A stretch of DNA of 64,000 nt from Monosporascus cannonballus (Eukaryota; Ascomycota; Sordariomycetes; Xylariales): contig QJNS01000145.1 in NCBI GenBank assembly GCA_004154925.1, forward strand, positions 124,001 to 188,000. Direction: 5' to 3'. A model generated the notes under the pieces. It did no database searches and was not told the origin of the DNA. It was given only the letters and a program-made list of their open reading frames with translations. A program made the translations under genes and the position numbers. Below are positions 60,900-64,000 of this stretch, in pieces (within the stretch, counting starts at the first letter, position 1; each line of letters begins with the position of its first letter).

Positions 60900-63800
60900 A
60901 TATAATATTTAAAAAAATATAAGACCCTGATATTATATATTAAAGCATATAACTGAAGAAACCTTATTAATAGATTATTCACTTTTAAAACGTTATAGAT
61001 AAAAGGTGAAAGTAACGAGCCCTTTTTATATATACAGAAAAACAGTGATAGCTAAAAGATACAGCTATCGAAATAGCGAAGGCGATAACCGCTAGTTTGA
61101 AAGCTAACTAAGCCAAGGCGTTTTAGATGCGACAAAAATATAACTTAATTATTATGGCCTAATACCTGAAAACTTAAAAAACTCGTCGAAATAAAATATT
61201 AAATATTTCCTATTATGGTCAAAAATTAGGAACTATAAGTTAATCGAATATATTCGGTAAAACGATATTTAATTAATGATTAAACGTAATAAATTAAAGT
61301 AAATTTATTAAATAACTAAATAAAATTATTCCTTTTAATATTTAATATAAGATATAAAAATAATAAATATTTTTTATATAATTTAGATAACATTAATTAA
61401 TACTAATAATATAATTGTACGAAATAATTTTTATTATCATTATATTTAGTTATATAGTTAATTATTCAAACTTATGTAATTTTTTTATTTATATAACATA
61501 ATCTAATTTAAATTTTAAAATTTATTAAATTTTAAATATCACAAAGTATAAAGTTTTATTTAATAATATCGTTAAATTTTAAATGTAGTTTTACAAATAT
61601 TATATCTAAATTCTAAATATAATAATTTAATAATACTGTAATAATGAATAAAAATTAATTAATTAATAGATTTTACTTTAATTTTTCAAATATAAGTAAA
61701 TATTATTTTCATAATAAGTTAATATTTCGAAACATAAAATTAAAATAATTCAACAGCATAATGAAAAAAACGTTCTAAATTTTTTTACTGAAGTACGAAT
61801 GTTTTTTAAATTGTAAAATTAAAAAAAGCCGTAAATTTAAAATTTTACCGTTATAAAACCTTCATAAAAAATGCTTTTCATTAGTTCAAATCTATTATAA
61901 CAAATTATCTAAACATGGCAAATCCGGTAAAAAGTAATTTATTAAGGAAACTTTTTCAATATGGTTAATTTTGAAAACAAAACAAATTTAATTGCGAAAA
62001 TTATAATAAAAAATATACCATAATATATAATATATAAAAATTTAAAAAAAGAAATTAACTTCAAAATTGACGTGTATTTTTAGAATTTTTATAATTAAAT
62101 TAAAATAAACCGATATCGAAAACGATAATTTAATGGATATATTTTATAAGAAATTTAAAAAGTAGCGTAATTATAAAATTACTAAACATTCGCAAATAAT
62201 TATTTCAAAAAATATTTATATCGAAAGTTATTATAATGTTTAAATAATAATACGTTACGAAGTAAAAAGGTTATCGAATAAATTTGGAAAAAGACGAAAT
62301 ATATGCGTTATTTTTAATAATATAATAACTAATATTATGAAGGTTAAAATCGTTTAAAGTAGCTAAAGTTAAATTCAATATTTGAAATGCGAGAATATAA
62401 GATATAAAATATTTAAATGCTTCGTATTTGAGAAATTACATAAAAATAATAAATACCAATATATAAAACGTATTTTGTGAATTAAGAAAGATTAATATTT
62501 AAATAATTAATGTAATTTTCGTTATTGGAAATACGATAAAAAATACGAAAAACTAAAGTTTTGGCGACAGTAAGAATTATTTAATAAGTCGTTAATACGG
62601 TATTTCGAATTCTCTATATATAATAATTAAAAAAGTTATTAAAAATATTTAAAAATAACAAACAAAATTAAATTCTAAGAATATATGTTATAAAAACCAA
62701 AATAACGTTATAAGGGTTAAACGATAAAGACAAAATTAAAAAACTGTTTATTTTAAAATAAAATTATATTATAAAATAATTTAACCGATATTAAAAACTT
62801 TGTATTATTACTTACATAAAACATTTTTAATTTATTTATAGAAGAATTAATTAATAAAGCGTAAAATATATTATTTGTAAATAAAATAATAAGATGTTAA
62901 TTTTAAACATGAAAAGAATTTGAACTGTAAAGGATTAAAAATAATATAATTATTTAAAAAATACAACATATTAAAAAGAATTCGATAAATTAATAATATT
63001 GTTATAAGAAAATCTTTTAATAATAATAAATAAAATAATAATTAAACTAAAAATCAATTAAGTTCCTTAACAAGAAAGATTAATATTAAAAGGTTATTAT
63101 ATACTTTATTTATTTATTTCCGTTTATATTATATATTAATAATAAATCAGTTGTTAACAAAATATAAAAAAATAATTGAAGTATTTTCCAATATTTTATA
63201 ATTTGCAAAAATAAAGGAAATCTTTATAAGACGAATTAAAAGAATATTATAATATAATAAAAATAATATTATGATTCGAAAATTTAATATATTAATAAAT
63301 TAATAAATAAAATGATTATATACGGGTATATCGAAATATAAAAACAATTTAATAAATTTAATAACAACTTAAGAAAAGAAGGTTATAAACTAAAAGGTTT
63401 ATAATGTAATAAAATATTAGAAACTGAAAAAAAGATTTTATGAAATATTTTACATTTAACGATAAATATTATAAACATTTTTATTATTTTAAATAAAAAA
63501 ATAAAAATCTTTTAGTATATCATAAAACTTAATTACGAAGAGATAAATGGAAATTATGTTATATATAATATTAAAAATAAATTTAAACTTTTACAAAAAT
63601 ATAAATTAAAATTTGATATTTTAAAAACTGTCAAAAACTAAACATTCGTTTTCGATAATTAAAAAAATTATAGGCGAAATTGATTATTTCGATATCGCTT
63701 TACTTACGGAATTACGATATGATTTTAAAAAGATTATAATTGTACTAATATAAATCTTTAATCGATTAAGAAATTGGCCAGGTTATGTTGGTTTTATTTT

Positions 63801-64000
63801 CAATGGATAAAAAAAAGAAATTTAATAATTACACCACAACAATAACGAAAATCGACATAAAAATATAATAAAAATCATATTATCTATAAAAATATTCTTT
63901 ATTATTATTGTTAATAAAACAAGCTTTTTCTGAAAAAATAATATTTTGTAATATTAATTTAAATAGATAAGCGATTTAGGTAATACATATATTATTATAT
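60900..64000. other. AT-rich decayed sequence, nothing identified
   Basis: A slightly GC-richer patch at 61,010-61,150 includes the short inverted repeat GATAGCT/AGCTATC. The rest has the composition of the other RIP-affected repeats, and some strings near 62,900-63,070 vaguely resemble element 3 at 14,600-14,750. No LTR, gene or RT motif could be placed. Confidence 0.4.

Noticed and set aside
61048..61070. Short hairpin GATAGCT/AGCTATC
   Set aside because: Too short to mean anything in a repeat-derived background.
1..64000. Mitochondrial DNA or plasmid because of extreme AT content
   Set aside because: Stops, LTR pairs with target duplications and transition-biased divergence point to RIP of nuclear retrotransposons; no mitochondrial gene was seen.
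1..64000. CRISPR array, tRNA or rRNA genes
   Set aside because: No regularly spaced repeats or recognisable RNA-gene sequence noticed on reading either strand.

Overview
The window looks like a repeat-rich, AT-rich block of a filamentous ascomycete (Pezizomycotina) nuclear genome. Three things in the sequence suggest this. (1) Long stretches are strongly AT-rich, with reading frames broken mainly by TAA/TAG, and LTR copies differ mostly by C/T and G/A transitions, the signature of repeat-induced point mutation (RIP). (2) The mobile elements are Ty3/gypsy LTR retrotransposons, three of them with a chromodomain remnant. (3) The one intact gene is a HET-domain gene with a short fungal-type intron (GTATGT...CTAAG...CAG). 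No tRNA, rRNA, CRISPR array or prokaryotic feature was seen.

Layout. 1-12,150 is a minus-strand gypsy copy (family E, copy E') whose 3' end lies left of the window; a complete plus-strand chromovirus, element 1 (1,101-8,478, 206-bp LTRs, TTTTT target duplication), is inserted in it. 12,566-25,636 is a plus-strand gypsy, element 3 (373/372-bp LTRs), interrupted by element 2 (15,308-20,808, 190-bp LTRs, ATTAA duplication) and by a 633-bp LTR-like insertion (23,000-23,632, AGGTT duplication). 25,678-26,004 is a possible related LTR. 26,005-29,411 is a normal-composition island with one intact spliced gene (26,720-28,518, 576 aa, HET domain) and poorly understood fragments. 29,412-53,854 is bounded by two minus-strand family E LTRs. 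Its right part carries reverse transcriptase and RNase H and its left part the chromodomain, so it reads as one element split by a roughly 17-kb block of decayed unidentified sequence. That block itself contains element F (about 35,029-41,855). 53,855-54,960 has intermediate composition. From about 54,960 to 60,899 lies a second, 5'-incomplete copy of the element 3 family. 60,900-64,000 is decayed AT-rich sequence with nothing identifiable.

How it works together. The retroelements are dead: catalytic aspartates of the RT motif are replaced (YLDN, YLNN, YINN, YIDS in place of YxDD) and frames are full of stops. The HET gene sits between these blocks without visible RIP damage. HET genes act in allorecognition and programmed cell death, and often lie in variable, repeat-flanked regions. 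I found no convincing new multi-gene system. The least explained parts are the reading frames inside the 31-48.6 kb block, the plus-strand frame opposite the family E chromodomain tail, and the fragments downstream of the HET gene.
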